Positions 17,502-25,799 of a stretch of 64,000 nt of DNA are shown here, in pieces. The stretch comes from Amycolatopsis balhimycina FH 1894 (lineage in GTDB: Bacteria > Actinomycetota > Actinomycetes > Mycobacteriales > Pseudonocardiaceae). Numbering within the stretch: the first letter of the stretch is position 1; each line of letters starts with the position of its first letter. The DNA lies in assembly GCF_000384295.1 (NCBI RefSeq), contig NZ_KB913037.1, positions 5,328,822-5,392,821 of the forward strand, written 5' to 3'. Below the pieces are notes generated by a model. The model saw only the letters and a program-made list of their open reading frames with translations, was not told the DNA's origin and searched no databases. A program made the position numbers and the translations under genes.

Positions 17502-18366
17502 CCTGCAGACCCTGCGGGCCGCGCTGATCCCCGCCGAACCCGCCCAGGACGTCGTCGACCGAAGCCGCCACCGGCTGCAGAACCGGATGCTCGCGGTACC
17601 CCGTCGCCGGGTGCGCCCGCTGGCGATCGGTGCCGGTCTGGTCGCCGCCGCGGCCGCGGCCGCCGTCGTGGTGGCAACCCTGCCCGGCGCCCCGGCCCCC
17701 GCCCCGCAGCCGCAGGCCGTGGCCCCAGTGGTCACCGGCCAGCAGGTCCTGCTGGCGGCGGCCACCGTGGCCGAGCGCGCTCCGGCCGGCACCGGCACTT
17801 ACTGGCACGTGAGGACCAAGGTCGACAACTCCGCCTGGGAGTACTGGACCAAGGCCGACGGCAAAGTCTGGTTCCGCGGCGAGAAGTCGCAGGGCCGGGT
17901 CGTCCCGCTGGCCCTGCCGATGCCGTTCCGGCTGGTCGCCGCCGACGTGACCCTCGACCAGCTCCTGGCCTTGCCCACCGAGCCGACGACCTTGCGCGAC
18001 TGGATCGCGAACGCGCTGGAGCACAGCGACGCCCGGACGAGCGCGGGCCCGCTCACCGCGAGCGATCGGGAGGTGGCGTTGCTCCAATCGCTGGTTTCGC
18101 TGGTCTCCACCCTGCCGGCACCGCCGGCGGTCCGGGCGGCGGCGTTCCGGGCGATCGCGGCCTACCCGGGGGTGCGCGCGCTCGGCGCGGTGCCGGGCGG
18201 GCAGGGGCTGTTGCTGCCGGGAGACGACCGCCTCGTCGTGGACCCGGCGACCGGCCGGGTGAACGGAACGTCAGTGCTCGTGACCGGGGACGGCGCCATG
18301 ATGCACGGCGCCGAGCCCGGCAGCATCACGGTCAGTGCCGAGTGGACGGACAGGCTGCCGAAGTGA
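17494..18366 (+). CDS. CU044_5270-family membrane protein, ECF sigma partner
   Basis: A 290-residue protein with a cytosolic N-terminus (about 40 residues, LRAALIPAEPAQDVVDRSR), one membrane helix at about 43-64, and an extracellular domain of mixed strands (GTYWHVRTK, WFRGEKSQG). This layout is characteristic of proteins always found after this type of sigma factor; they are thought to act with it, perhaps as anti-sigma or sensor, but the mechanism is not established. AGGAGG stands 6 nt before the ATG, which overlaps the sigma gene by 8 nt. Confidence 0.8.
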   Translation: MNDLQTLRAALIPAEPAQDVVDRSRHRLQNRMLAVPRRRVRPLAIGAGLVAAAAAAAVVVATLPGAPAPAPQPQAVAPVVTGQQVLLAAATVAERAPAGTGTYWHVRTKVDNSAWEYWTKADGKVWFRGEKSQGRVVPLALPMPFRLVAADVTLDQLLALPTEPTTLRDWIANALEHSDARTSAGPLTASDREVALLQSLVSLVSTLPAPPAVRAAAFRAIAAYPGVRALGAVPGGQGLLLPGDDRLVVDPATGRVNGTSVLVTGDGAMMHGAEPGSITVSAEWTDRLPK

Positions 18367-18367
18367 G

Positions 18368-18414
18368 CTGAAGGGCACCTTCGTCGCATCAGATGCGAGG
18401 AAGGTGCCCTTCAG
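18368..18414. terminator. Bidirectional terminator between convergent genes
   Basis: Outer stem of 14 bp (CTGAAGGGCACCTT and complement) with an inner TCGCA/TGCGA stem. It lies directly after the stop at 18366 and its right arm contains the stop of the minus-strand lyase, so it serves both. Confidence 0.85.
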
Positions 18415-19262
18415 CCACCGACGGCTTCCGCCAGCGCCAGCACCCGCCGGGCGTTGTCAACGTGCAGGTTCTCGATCATCCGGCCGTCCACCGTCACCAC
18501 ACCCCGGCCGTTCTTCTGCGCTTCCTCGAAGGCCTCGATGATCCGCCGCGACCGGTCGATCTCCACTTCGGACGGCGCGAAGATCCGGTTGCACGGCCCC
18601 ACCTGCGCCGGGTGGATCAGCGTCTTGCCGTCGAAGCCGTATTGACGGCCCTGCTCGCACTCGGCCTCGAAACCTTCAAGGTCCTTCACGTCGTTGTAGA
18701 CGCCGTCGAGGATCACCTTGCCGGTCGCCCGCGCGGCCAGCAGGCACAGCGAGAGCCCGCCCAGCAATGGGCCACGGCCCGGCACGAACTCCGCGTGCAG
18801 CTCCTTGGCCAGGTCGTTCGTGCCCATCACCAGCACGGTCAGCCGCTCGGACGCCGCCGCGATCTCCTCCGCGTGCAGCATCGCCACCGGCGTCTCGACC
18901 ATCGCCCAGATCTTCGTGTGGTCCGGCGCCCCGCCGAGTTCCAGCGCCCGCTCGATGTTGTGCACCTCGGCGGCGGAGTTCACCTTCGGCACGACCACCG
19001 CGGCCGGCCCGGCCGACGCGGCCGCGCGCAGGTCGGCGTCGTGCCATTCGGTGTCGAGGCCGTTGACCCGGATCGTCACCTCACGCGTGCCGTACGAACC
19101 GACCGCCGCGCACACCCGCTCGCGCGCGGCCTCCTTCGCGTCCGGCGCGACGGCGTCCTCGAGGTCGAGGATCAGCGCGTCCGCGGGGATCGTCTTGGCC
19201 TTTTCCAGCGCCCGCTCGTTCGCGCCGGGCATGTAGAGGACAGAGCGTCTGGGCGTGGTCAT
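18411..19262 (-). CDS. CitE-like CoA-ester lyase/thioesterase (Mcl2-like)
   Basis: A 283-residue HpcH/HpaI (TIM-barrel) enzyme. It has [17 protein letters not shown], the metal/CoA motif [29 protein letters not shown], the acidic [11 protein letters not shown], and [10 protein letters not shown]. The C-terminal [13 protein letters not shown] and [10 protein letters not shown] match the malyl-CoA thioesterase Mcl2 of the ethylmalonyl-CoA pathway better than citrate lyase; that family link is from memory, not a search. No citrate lyase alpha or gamma gene is nearby. ATG overlaps the upstream lyase stop by 4 nt. Together they could split malyl- or methylmalyl-CoA and release malate. Confidence 0.88.
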   Translation of the reverse strand: MTTPRRSVLYMPGANERALEKAKTIPADALILDLEDAVAPDAKEAARERVCAAVGSYGTREVTIRVNGLDTEWHDADLRAAASAGPAAVVVPKVNSAAEVHNIERALELGGAPDHTKIWAMVETPVAMLHAEEIAAASERLTVLVMGTNDLAKELHAEFVPGRGPLLGGLSLCLLAARATGKVILDGVYNDVKDLEGFEAECEQGRQYGFDGKTLIHPAQVGPCNRIFAPSEVEIDRSRRIIEAFEEAQKNGRGVVTVDGRMIENLHVDNARRVLALAEAVGG

Positions 19263-20329
19263 CCGAGGGCCTCCTTGGTGGCGGCGTCGTAGGCGGCCGC
19301 GAGCTCGGGGTCGTCCGCCGCGAGGGCGTCGGCCAGTTCGGCGACCACGCGGCACTGCTTCACCGACGCGTCGTCCTGCATCTTCCCGTCGATCATCACC
19401 GCGCCCGTGCCGTCGCCCATCTCCGCGATCACGCGCCGCGCCCAGGCCACATCGGACGGCGACGGCGAGAACACCTTCTTCGCGATGTCGATCTGCACCG
19501 GGTGCAGGCTCCACGCGCCGACGCAGCCGAGCAGGAACGCGTTGCGGAACTGGTCCTCGCACGCGACGACGTCGCGGATGTCCCCGAACGGCCCGTAGTA
19601 CGGCAGGATCCCGTGCATCGCGCAGGCGTCGACCATCCGCGCCACCGTGTAGTGCCAGAGGTCCTGCTGGTACGTCGTCCGGCCCTCGGTCAGGTCGTCG
19701 CCGACGGGGTCGGTGCGCACCAGGTAGCCCGGGTGCCCGCCGCCGACGCGGGTCGTCTTCATCCGGCGGCTCGCGGCCAGGTCGGCCGGGCCGAGCGAGA
19801 TGCCCTGCATGCGCGGGCTCGCGCCGGCGATCTCCTCCACATTGGCCACGCCGCTCGCCGTCTCGAGGATCGCGTGCACCAGCAACGGCTTCGTCAGCCC
19901 GGCGCGCGCCTCGAGCTGGGCCAGCAGCCGGTCGACGTAGTGGATGTCCTGCGCGCCTTCGACCTTCGGCACCATGATCACGTCGAGCTTGTCGCCGATC
20001 TCGGTGACCAGCGTGACCAGGTCGTCGAGGACCCACGGGGAGTCCAGGCTGTTGACGCGCGTCCACAGCTGCGTCCGGCCGAAGTCGTTCGCCTTGGCGA
20101 TCGCGACGAGCCCGGCGCGCGCGGCTTCCTTGCGGTCGGCGCGGACGGCGTCCTCGAGGTTGCCGAGCAGGACGTCGACCTTCTTGGCGATGTCCGGCAC
20201 CTTCGCCGCCATCTTCTCGTTGCCGGGGTCGAAGAAGTGGATCATCCGGGACGGCGTCACCGGGATCTCCCGCACGGGAGCGGGCGCGCCCAGGGCGAGC
20301 GGGGCGAAGAAGTCCTTCGGGGAGCGCAT
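19259..20329 (-). CDS. HpcH/HpaI-family L-malyl-CoA/beta-methylmalyl-CoA lyase-like protein (Mcl1-like)
   Basis: A 356-residue TIM-barrel CoA-ester lyase. Visible are [88 protein letters not shown] and [13 protein letters not shown], all typical of Mcl1. A GGAGG site precedes the ATG by 5 nt. It is first in a two-gene unit with the Mcl2-like gene. Role inferred: reversible cleavage of malyl-CoA or methylmalyl-CoA to glyoxylate plus acetyl- or propionyl-CoA, useful for acetate and C2 growth. Confidence 0.87.
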   Translation of the reverse strand: MRSPKDFFAPLALGAPAPVREIPVTPSRMIHFFDPGNEKMAAKVPDIAKKVDVLLGNLEDAVRADRKEAARAGLVAIAKANDFGRTQLWTRVNSLDSPWVLDDLVTLVTEIGDKLDVIMVPKVEGAQDIHYVDRLLAQLEARAGLTKPLLVHAILETASGVANVEEIAGASPRMQGISLGPADLAASRRMKTTRVGGGHPGYLVRTDPVGDDLTEGRTTYQQDLWHYTVARMVDACAMHGILPYYGPFGDIRDVVACEDQFRNAFLLGCVGAWSLHPVQIDIAKKVFSPSPSDVAWARRVIAEMGDGTGAVMIDGKMQDDASVKQCRVVAELADALAADDPELAAAYDAATKEALG

Positions 20330-20739
20330 CGGTCCTCCACGGCGGCGGCTAAGTGACTGGTGGGTAACTTTAGTCGCGGGCGCGCGTGCCCGCTGCGGCG
20401 TAGCTCACCGCCGTGGGGGTGACGGCGGACAACCGCAGCTCAGCGACCCGCGTCCACTGTGGATTTTCCCCGGGTTGCGCCGAACGGGCTAGCCGGGGAT
20501 TCGCCCGTGTGTAGTCGGTCGCGGGCGGACGGTAATGCCACTCACCTGGCTCTCACTCGGTTGGCCGCACCGTTCGACCGAAGTCCGATGACCGCCTACC
20601 GACCGGTCATCGATCGCTGGGCGCCGCCGATCGCAGCCACTCGCACTACCCGGCGACGCCGCGCCGCCGCGCTGTTAGACAAGTGAGGTGCCGGTTTTCC
20701 CCGGTCACGAAGCGGTGCAGGTTAGAAGGAGGCGGACTC
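20330..20739. other. Divergent intergenic region (410 bp) with promoters
   Basis: Separates the Mcl-like operon (leftward) from the hypothetical gene at 20740. It holds an imperfect palindrome at 20349-20373, a CCGCCGT/ACGGCGG hairpin at 20408-20428, one TCCACTGTGGA word at 20453-20463 and a CCGAACGGGCTAG word at 20480-20492. I see no convincing gene in it. Confidence 0.6.
20349..20373. promoter_or_regulatory. Imperfect palindrome upstream of the Mcl-like operon, possible operator
   Basis: CTAAGTGAC, six bases, then GTAACTTTAG: the arms pair except for one base and a one-base insertion. It lies 20-44 nt upstream of the lyase start codon, overlapping the AT-richest part of the region where a -10 (TAAAGT on the minus strand) would sit. 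Confidence 0.35.
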
Positions 20740-21393
20740 GTGGCGGCTACACCTCAGAACACCGAGCGCTCGACGGTCGCCGGTGGCGCGAAGCGCAGCC
20801 GGTCGATGCCGAGCCGCGTGGTGCCGCCGATCGAGCTCCCCGCGAGCGTCGACGAGCTCGCCCGCGCTGCCGCCGCCCAGCTGGGCTGGAACGGCGTCGT
20901 GCTCCCCGAGACCACGATCCTCGGCCGCAAGGTCTGCGTGGTCGCCAAGCTCCGCACCGACGTGCACGCCGAACGCATCGCGATGGGTGTCGGCCCGGTG
21001 GCCGACCGTGCCACCGTCGACACCTGGACCTGGCCGGAGCTGGCCGGAACCGCCCCCGCCCCGGCCGCCGAGATCGTCGGCGTCCTGGCCGTCGCGCGCC
21101 ACTGGCGCACCGCGATGGCCTCCGCGGTTCCGTTCGCCCGCTACGGCGAGGCCGCGATGGTCCTCCCGTCCCCGGCCGTGCTGACCGAGGACTACGTCGG
21201 CAACTGCCTGCCGCGCGCCCGCGCGTACGGCCTCGCCGTCGTCACCGCCGACCCGAACGCGGTCGTCGACCTCGACCTCGAGGGTCGCACCGAGCGCGTC
21301 GTGCTGGCCGAGGACCCGGTCTCCCGATTGGTGAACGAGCTCGTCTACGACCACCTGCTCCGCACCGTCGAGGTTCCCGCGTCGCTCGACTGA
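20740..21393 (+). CDS. Conserved hypothetical protein
   Basis: A 217-residue soluble protein with no domain I recognise. The N-terminal 30 residues are polar and basic. The body alternates short hydrophobic strands with acidic loops (VVLPETTILGRKVCVVAKL, VGVLAVARHWRTAM, AMVLPSPAVLTEDYVGN, YGLAVVTADPNAVVD), suggesting an alpha/beta fold. There is no signal peptide or membrane helix. GTG 20740 has AAGGAGG 6 nt upstream, which decides the start over longer forms. It stands 33 nt before the NAD(P)-binding protein gene, which appears to have its own promoter. Confidence 0.75.
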   Translation: MAATPQNTERSTVAGGAKRSRSMPSRVVPPIELPASVDELARAAAAQLGWNGVVLPETTILGRKVCVVAKLRTDVHAERIAMGVGPVADRATVDTWTWPELAGTAPAPAAEIVGVLAVARHWRTAMASAVPFARYGEAAMVLPSPAVLTEDYVGNCLPRARAYGLAVVTADPNAVVDLDLEGRTERVVLAEDPVSRLVNELVYDHLLRTVEVPASLD

Positions 21394-21413
21394 CGGTCTC
21401 GATCCATCCCTAC

Positions 21414-21419
21414 TAGGGT
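21414..21419 (+). promoter_or_regulatory. Candidate -10 element for leaderless mRNA
   Basis: TAGGGT (TANNNT) ends 7 nt before the ATG at 21427, with no Shine-Dalgarno. Confidence 0.5.
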
Positions 21420-21426
21420 CGGACTC

Positions 21427-22077
21427 ATGCGAGTCGTCATTGCTGGTGGACACGGTCAGATCGCGCTGCGGCTCGAGCGGCTGCTCGCCGCGCGCGGTGA
21501 CGAAGCGGTCGGCATCATCCGGAACCCTGCCCATTTGGTGGATCTCGAAGCGGCCGGCGCCCAGCCCGTCGTGCTCGACCTGGAGAACTCCGATGTGGAC
21601 GCCGTCGCCGAGGTCCTGAAGGGCGCCGACGCTGCGGTGTTTGCCGCCGGTGCGGGGCCGGGCAGCGGCACCGCCCGCAAGGACACTGTGGACCGTGGCG
21701 CCGCGGCGCTGTTCGCCGAAGCGGCCGAGCGGGCCGGCGTCCGGCGGCACGTCCAGGTGGGTTCAATCGGTGCCGACAACCCGGAGAATCCTGACGTCAG
21801 CGAGGAATTCCGGCACTACCTGCGTGCCAAGCGCGCGGCGGAGGACGACCTCAAGGCGCGCGACCTCGACTGGACGATCCTCCGGCCCGGCCAGCTGACC
21901 GACGACCCCGGCACCGGCCTCGTGCTGCTGGCCGAGAAGACCGGACGCGGCCCGATCCCGCGCGACGACGTCGCCGCGGTGCTCGCCGGCCTGCTCGAGA
22001 CGCCCGCTTCGGTGCACCGCACCCTGACGCTGATCTCGGGCGAGGTCGCTATCGACGAAGCGATCTCCGCGCTGTGA
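21427..22077 (+). CDS. NAD(P)H-binding SDR-like protein (atypical, NmrA/YtfG type)
   Basis: A 216-residue Rossmann protein. The dinucleotide motif is VVIAGGHGQIALRL at the very N-terminus, followed by VGIIRNPAHL and LDLENSDVDAVAEVLKGADAAVFAAG. The later VQVGSIGADNP and WTILRPGQLTDDPGTG are typical of atypical SDRs that bind NAD(P)H without the YxxxK catalysis. The stop overlaps the PRPP synthetase start (GTGA). Its physiological reaction is not known. Confidence 0.85.
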   Translation: MRVVIAGGHGQIALRLERLLAARGDEAVGIIRNPAHLVDLEAAGAQPVVLDLENSDVDAVAEVLKGADAAVFAAGAGPGSGTARKDTVDRGAAALFAEAAERAGVRRHVQVGSIGADNPENPDVSEEFRHYLRAKRAAEDDLKARDLDWTILRPGQLTDDPGTGLVLLAEKTGRGPIPRDDVAAVLAGLLETPASVHRTLTLISGEVAIDEAISAL

Positions 22078-23024
22078 TCACTCAGGCATCGAGAGAGATC
22101 GCCGTCTTCAGCGGCAGCGCACACCCCGAGCTGGCCGAAGAGATCTGTGAGCACCTCGGTGTGCCGCTGCGGCCGGTCGAGATCCAGCGGTTCGCCAACG
22201 ACTGCCTCGAGGTGCAGCTGCAGGCGAACTGCCGCGAGCGGGACGTCTTCATCATCCAGCCGCTGGTCAAGCCGGTCCAGGAACACCTCGTCGAGCTGCT
22301 ACTCATGCTCGACGCGGCGCGCGGCGCGTCGGCGTCCCGCATCACCGCCGTCATGCCGCACTACTCGTACGCGCGCTCGGACAAGAAGGACGCGCCGCGC
22401 ATCTCCATCGGCGGCCGGCTGGTCGCCGACCTGCTGGTGACCGCCGGGGCGAGCCGCGTGCTCGCGATGACCCTGCACTCCCCGCAGGTGCACGGCTTCT
22501 TCAGCGTCCCGGTCGACCACCTGCACGCGCTGCAGGAGCTGGCCAAGCACTTCCGGCAGTACGACCTCTCGCGCACCACCGTCGTCTCGCCCGACCTGGG
22601 CAATGCGAAGGAGGCGTCGCACTTCGCGCGGCTCCTCGGCGTCCAGGTCGCGGCCGGGGCGAAGGAGCGCTTCCCCGACGACCGCGTCCAGATCACCTCG
22701 GTGATCGGCGAGGTCACCGGCCGGGACGTGATCGTGCTCGACGACGAGATCGCCAAGGGCAGCACGGTGCTCGAGCTGCTGGACAGGCTGGCCGAGCTGG
22801 AGCCGCGCTCGATCCGCGTCGCCTGCACGCACGGGCTGTTCGCGGCGAAGGCCATCGAGCGGATCGGCGACCGGCCCGAGGTGCTGGAGATCGTCTGCAC
22901 CAACACCGTGCCGGTGCCCGAAGAAGAACGCACCGAGAAGCTGAAGATCCTTTCGATCGCGCCGGCCATGGCCGAGGCGATCCGCCGGATCCACAACGGC
23001 GAATCGGTGTCGGCGCTCTTCTAA
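22074..23024 (+). CDS. Ribose-phosphate diphosphokinase (PRPP synthetase), divergent paralogue
   Basis: A 316-residue enzyme of the PRPP synthetase fold. It would convert ribose-5-phosphate and ATP to PRPP and AMP. The N-terminal half holds IAVFSGSAHPELAEEI, RFANDCLEVQL, RDVFIIQPL and MPHYSYARSDKKDAPRISIGGRLVADLL, including the ATP-site HYSYARSDKK. The PRPP loop reads VIVLDDEIAKGST, whereas housekeeping enzymes have DDxIDTGGT. That change and the coupling to an NAD(P)-binding protein suggest a second, specialised copy. GTG start, 4-nt overlap. Confidence 0.88.
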   Translation: MITQASREIAVFSGSAHPELAEEICEHLGVPLRPVEIQRFANDCLEVQLQANCRERDVFIIQPLVKPVQEHLVELLLMLDAARGASASRITAVMPHYSYARSDKKDAPRISIGGRLVADLLVTAGASRVLAMTLHSPQVHGFFSVPVDHLHALQELAKHFRQYDLSRTTVVSPDLGNAKEASHFARLLGVQVAAGAKERFPDDRVQITSVIGEVTGRDVIVLDDEIAKGSTVLELLDRLAELEPRSIRVACTHGLFAAKAIERIGDRPEVLEIVCTNTVPVPEEERTEKLKILSIAPAMAEAIRRIHNGESVSALF

Positions 23025-23032
23025 GCCCTCTT

Positions 23033-24331
23033 CTAGCTGACGGAGCCGAGTACCCGGTCCAGGTAGGTGTTGCTGAAGATTCCGCTCGGGTCGGTTTCCT
23101 TGCGCACGCGCAGGAAGTCGTCGAAGTGCGGGTAACGCGAGCGGAGGACGCCGGCGTCGAGGTCGTGCATCTTGCCCCAGTGCGGGCGGCCGCCGACGGC
23201 GCCGGCGATCTTCTCGAACGCGCTGAAGTACTCGCGGTACGGCATGCCGACGAACTGGTGGATGGCGATGTAGGCGGAGTCGCGGCCTTGCGCCGTCGAC
23301 AGCCAGATGTCGTCCGCCGCGGCGACCCGCACCTCGACCGGGAACATCACCGGGTCCTTCAGCGTCGGCACTACCGCCCGTAGCTCGGCGAGCACGTCGA
23401 GCACTGATTCACGTGGAACAGCGTATTCCGTTTCGGTGAAACGGACGTTGCGCGCGGTGACGAAGACGCGGTGGGAGAGGTCGCTGTACTCGCGCGCGCT
23501 CAGGACGTTCGAGGCGAAGCTGCCGAGTGACGGCACGAGCTGCGGCATCAGCCGTCCCGTCCGGCAGAGACCGCCGAACGCGACGTTCTCCATGATCTGG
23601 TAGTCGACGAACTCGCGGACCTTGCTCAGCGGCTCCGCCGTTTCGCACCGGTTGTTGCGCTTGACCAGGGCGTTCTTGCCGTAGGGGAACCAGTAGAACT
23701 CGAAGTGCTCGTTCTCGTCGGCGAAGTCGTGGAAGCCTTCGAGCACCTGCTCCAGTGGCTCCGGCCGTTCCTGGGCGCGCAGCACGAACGACGGCTCGCA
23801 GCGCAGGGTCACCGTGGTGATCACACCGAGCGCGCCGAGGCCGACGCGGGCGGCGGCGAAGAGGTCGGGTCTTTCCTCGGCCGAACAGGTGACGACCGAG
23901 CCGTCCGCGAGGACGAGCTCCAGCGCGGCGATCTGGGTGGCGATGCCGCCGAGCTTCGCGCCGGTGCCGTGGGTGCCGGTGGAAATCGCGCCGGCGATGG
24001 TCTGCGCGTCGATGTCGCCGAGGTTGGTCATGGCCAGCCCGAGCGTGTCGAGGGCCGCGTTGAGCTCCCGGATCGTCGTGCCCGAGCGGACGGTGACGTG
24101 CCCGGTTTCGACGTCGACGCGTTCGATGCCGGTCCAGTGCTGCAGGTCGAGGGCATCGGAGTCGGCGACGGCGATCGCGGTGAAGGAGTGTCCGCTGCCC
24201 CAGGGGCGCACGGTCCGGCCGGCCGCGGCGATGGTTTCGATGGTCGCCGCGATCTCAGCCGTGCTGCGCGGCTGGTGAACGTGTTGCGGTGAGGCGGACG
24301 CGGTGCCCGCCCAGTTGGTCCACCGGGTCAT
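23033..24331 (-). CDS. FAD-binding D-arabinono-1,4-lactone oxidase family protein
   Basis: A 432-residue flavoprotein of the VAO/PCMH superfamily. The N-terminal FAD domain has the motif VRPWGSGHSFT; the His in GHS can carry covalent FAD in this family. DAQTIAGAISTGTHGTG is the second FAD-binding motif. The C-terminal ALO domain ends with PHWGKMHDL, the HWGK signature of aldonolactone oxidoreductases. The substrate may be an aldonolactone or an alditol. It is transcribed divergently from the PLP enzyme at 24419 across an 87-bp spacer. Confidence 0.9.
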   Translation of the reverse strand: MTRWTNWAGTASASPQHVHQPRSTAEIAATIETIAAAGRTVRPWGSGHSFTAIAVADSDALDLQHWTGIERVDVETGHVTVRSGTTIRELNAALDTLGLAMTNLGDIDAQTIAGAISTGTHGTGAKLGGIATQIAALELVLADGSVVTCSAEERPDLFAAARVGLGALGVITTVTLRCEPSFVLRAQERPEPLEQVLEGFHDFADENEHFEFYWFPYGKNALVKRNNRCETAEPLSKVREFVDYQIMENVAFGGLCRTGRLMPQLVPSLGSFASNVLSAREYSDLSHRVFVTARNVRFTETEYAVPRESVLDVLAELRAVVPTLKDPVMFPVEVRVAAADDIWLSTAQGRDSAYIAIHQFVGMPYREYFSAFEKIAGAVGGRPHWGKMHDLDAGVLRSRYPHFDDFLRVRKETDPSGIFSNTYLDRVLGSVS

Positions 24332-24405
24332 GCGCGCGCACCCTTCGTCGGTCGAGTGCTCGAAACAGTAAGTGAATAGTATTCGCGTTTCAAGCCTTCG
24401 TGTCG

Positions 24406-24411
24406 TACTTT
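24406..24411 (+). promoter_or_regulatory. Candidate -10 element for leaderless mRNA
   Basis: TACTTT (TANNNT) ends 7 nt before the GTG at 24419; there is no Shine-Dalgarno. Confidence 0.5.
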
Positions 24412-24418
24412 AGACCTC

Positions 24419-25603
24419 GTGACCAGTGCGACGGTGTACGACTTGGCGACCAAGGACCTCGACCCGCCCTTGGCCGTCGTCGACTTGGCTGCCTTCGACG
24501 CGAACGCCGACGACCTCCGGCAACGCGCGGCCGGCAAGCCGATCCGCGTCGTCAGCAAGTCGGTGCGCTGCCGGGCGTTGCTCGAGCGCGTGCTCGCGAT
24601 GCCGGGCTTCGAGGGCCTGATGTGCTACTCGCTCGCCGAAGCGATCTGGCACGTGGAGCAGGGGACGACCGACGACATCGTCGTCGCCTACCCGACGGCC
24701 GACCACGAAGCCCTCCGCCGCCTGGCGGCTTCCGAGCGCGCTCGCGAGGCGATCTCGATCATGGTCGACTCGCCCGAGCACCTGGACCTGGTGGACGCCG
24801 CCCTCGGCCACGGCCACCCGGAGATCCGGGTCTGCCTGGAGCTGGACGCGTCGTGGCGCCCCCTGCCGGGAGTCCACGTCGGCACGCGCCGGTCGCCGGT
24901 GTTCACCCCGAAGCAGGCTTCGACGTTCGCCCGCCGGATCGTCGCCCGGCCGGGCTTCCGCCTGGTGGGCGTGATGGCGTACGAAGGCCAGATCGCCGGC
25001 CTCGGCGACGCGGCCGGCCGCCGGTTCAACCGGCTCCTGGTCGGCTGGATGCAACGCCGTTCGGCGGCCGAGCTGGCCCGCCGCCGCGGCGAGGTGATCC
25101 GCGCGGTCCGGTCGGTGACCCCCCTGGAGTTCGTGAACGGCGGCGGCACCGGCAGCATCGAGTCGACGGGCGCGGACGCGGTGGTGACGGAGATAGCGGC
25201 AGGCTCGGGCTTGATCGGCCCAACGCTCTTCGACAGCTACACCCGCTTCAAGCCCCGCCCGGCGGCGTTGTTCGCGTTGCCGGTGGTCCGCCGCCCGACC
25301 CGTAACATCGCCACGCTGTTTTCGGGCGGCTACATCGCCTCAGGCCCGACAGGCCCGTCCCGCCAGCCGATGCCGTACCTACCGGCGGGCCTGAAGCTCC
25401 TCGGCTTCGAGGGAGCGGGCGAAGTCCAGACGCCGGTAACGGGCAAAGCGGCCCGCACCCTGAAGCTGGGCGACCGAGTGTGGTTGCGCCACGCAAAGGC
25501 GGGCGAGCTGGCGGAGCGCTTCACGCACTACCACCTGGTCATGGGCGACCGGGTGGAGCGCACGGTCCCCACGTACCGAGGCGAGCACCAGAACTTCGGC
25601 TGA
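24419..25603 (+). CDS. PLP-dependent amino acid deaminase/aldolase (D-threonine aldolase/alanine racemase fold)
   Basis: A 394-residue enzyme. The PLP barrel starts at PLAVVDLAAFDANADDLR, and the cofactor lysine is in RVVSKSVRC. MCYSLAEAIWHVE, FRLVGVMAYEGQIAG and EFVNGGGTGSIEST follow, and a C-terminal beta domain carries the conserved LRHAKAGELAERFTHYHLV segment with a His pair that in this family helps bind metal. Probable role: degradation of D-threonine, D-serine or a related D-amino acid. It faces the ALO-type flavoprotein gene, but no functional link is evident. Confidence 0.87.
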   Translation: MTSATVYDLATKDLDPPLAVVDLAAFDANADDLRQRAAGKPIRVVSKSVRCRALLERVLAMPGFEGLMCYSLAEAIWHVEQGTTDDIVVAYPTADHEALRRLAASERAREAISIMVDSPEHLDLVDAALGHGHPEIRVCLELDASWRPLPGVHVGTRRSPVFTPKQASTFARRIVARPGFRLVGVMAYEGQIAGLGDAAGRRFNRLLVGWMQRRSAAELARRRGEVIRAVRSVTPLEFVNGGGTGSIESTGADAVVTEIAAGSGLIGPTLFDSYTRFKPRPAALFALPVVRRPTRNIATLFSGGYIASGPTGPSRQPMPYLPAGLKLLGFEGAGEVQTPVTGKAARTLKLGDRVWLRHAKAGELAERFTHYHLVMGDRVERTVPTYRGEHQNFG

Positions 25604-25719
25604 CCAGCTTGTGTGCCCCCGGGGCGCCCAGAAAACTCCCCCGCCCTCCCTGGGGGGCGTGCCCAAGTCCAGTCTATCGGCCCCCACCGACAGTCCCGGG
25701 TTTTTGGCAGCGTCAACGC

Positions 25720-25766
25720 GAAGTTGTCCACAACTGTGCATACCTGTGGACAACTTCTGTGGACAG
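25720..25766. promoter_or_regulatory. Cluster of actinobacterial-type DnaA boxes in a 13-bp inverted repeat
   Basis: Between convergent stops, a perfect 13-bp inverted repeat (25720-25732 and 25745-25757) contains TTGTCCACA at 25724-25732 and its exact complement TGTGGACAA at 25745-25753. A third near-match, TGTGGACAG, is at 25758-25766. TTGTCCACA is the preferred DnaA box reported for Streptomyces. No dnaA, dnaN or rpmH is near. The same repeat could alternatively be a hairpin terminator, but there is no U-tract. Confidence 0.5.
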
Positions 25767-25799
25767 CCGGGTCGCCAAGGCGAAGGGCTGCGACCAGCC

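Noticed and set aside
25613..25672. G/C runs after the PLP-enzyme gene as a hairpin element
   Set aside because: Pairings are short and irregular; they read as simple G/C-rich sequence with no perfect stem over 6 bp.
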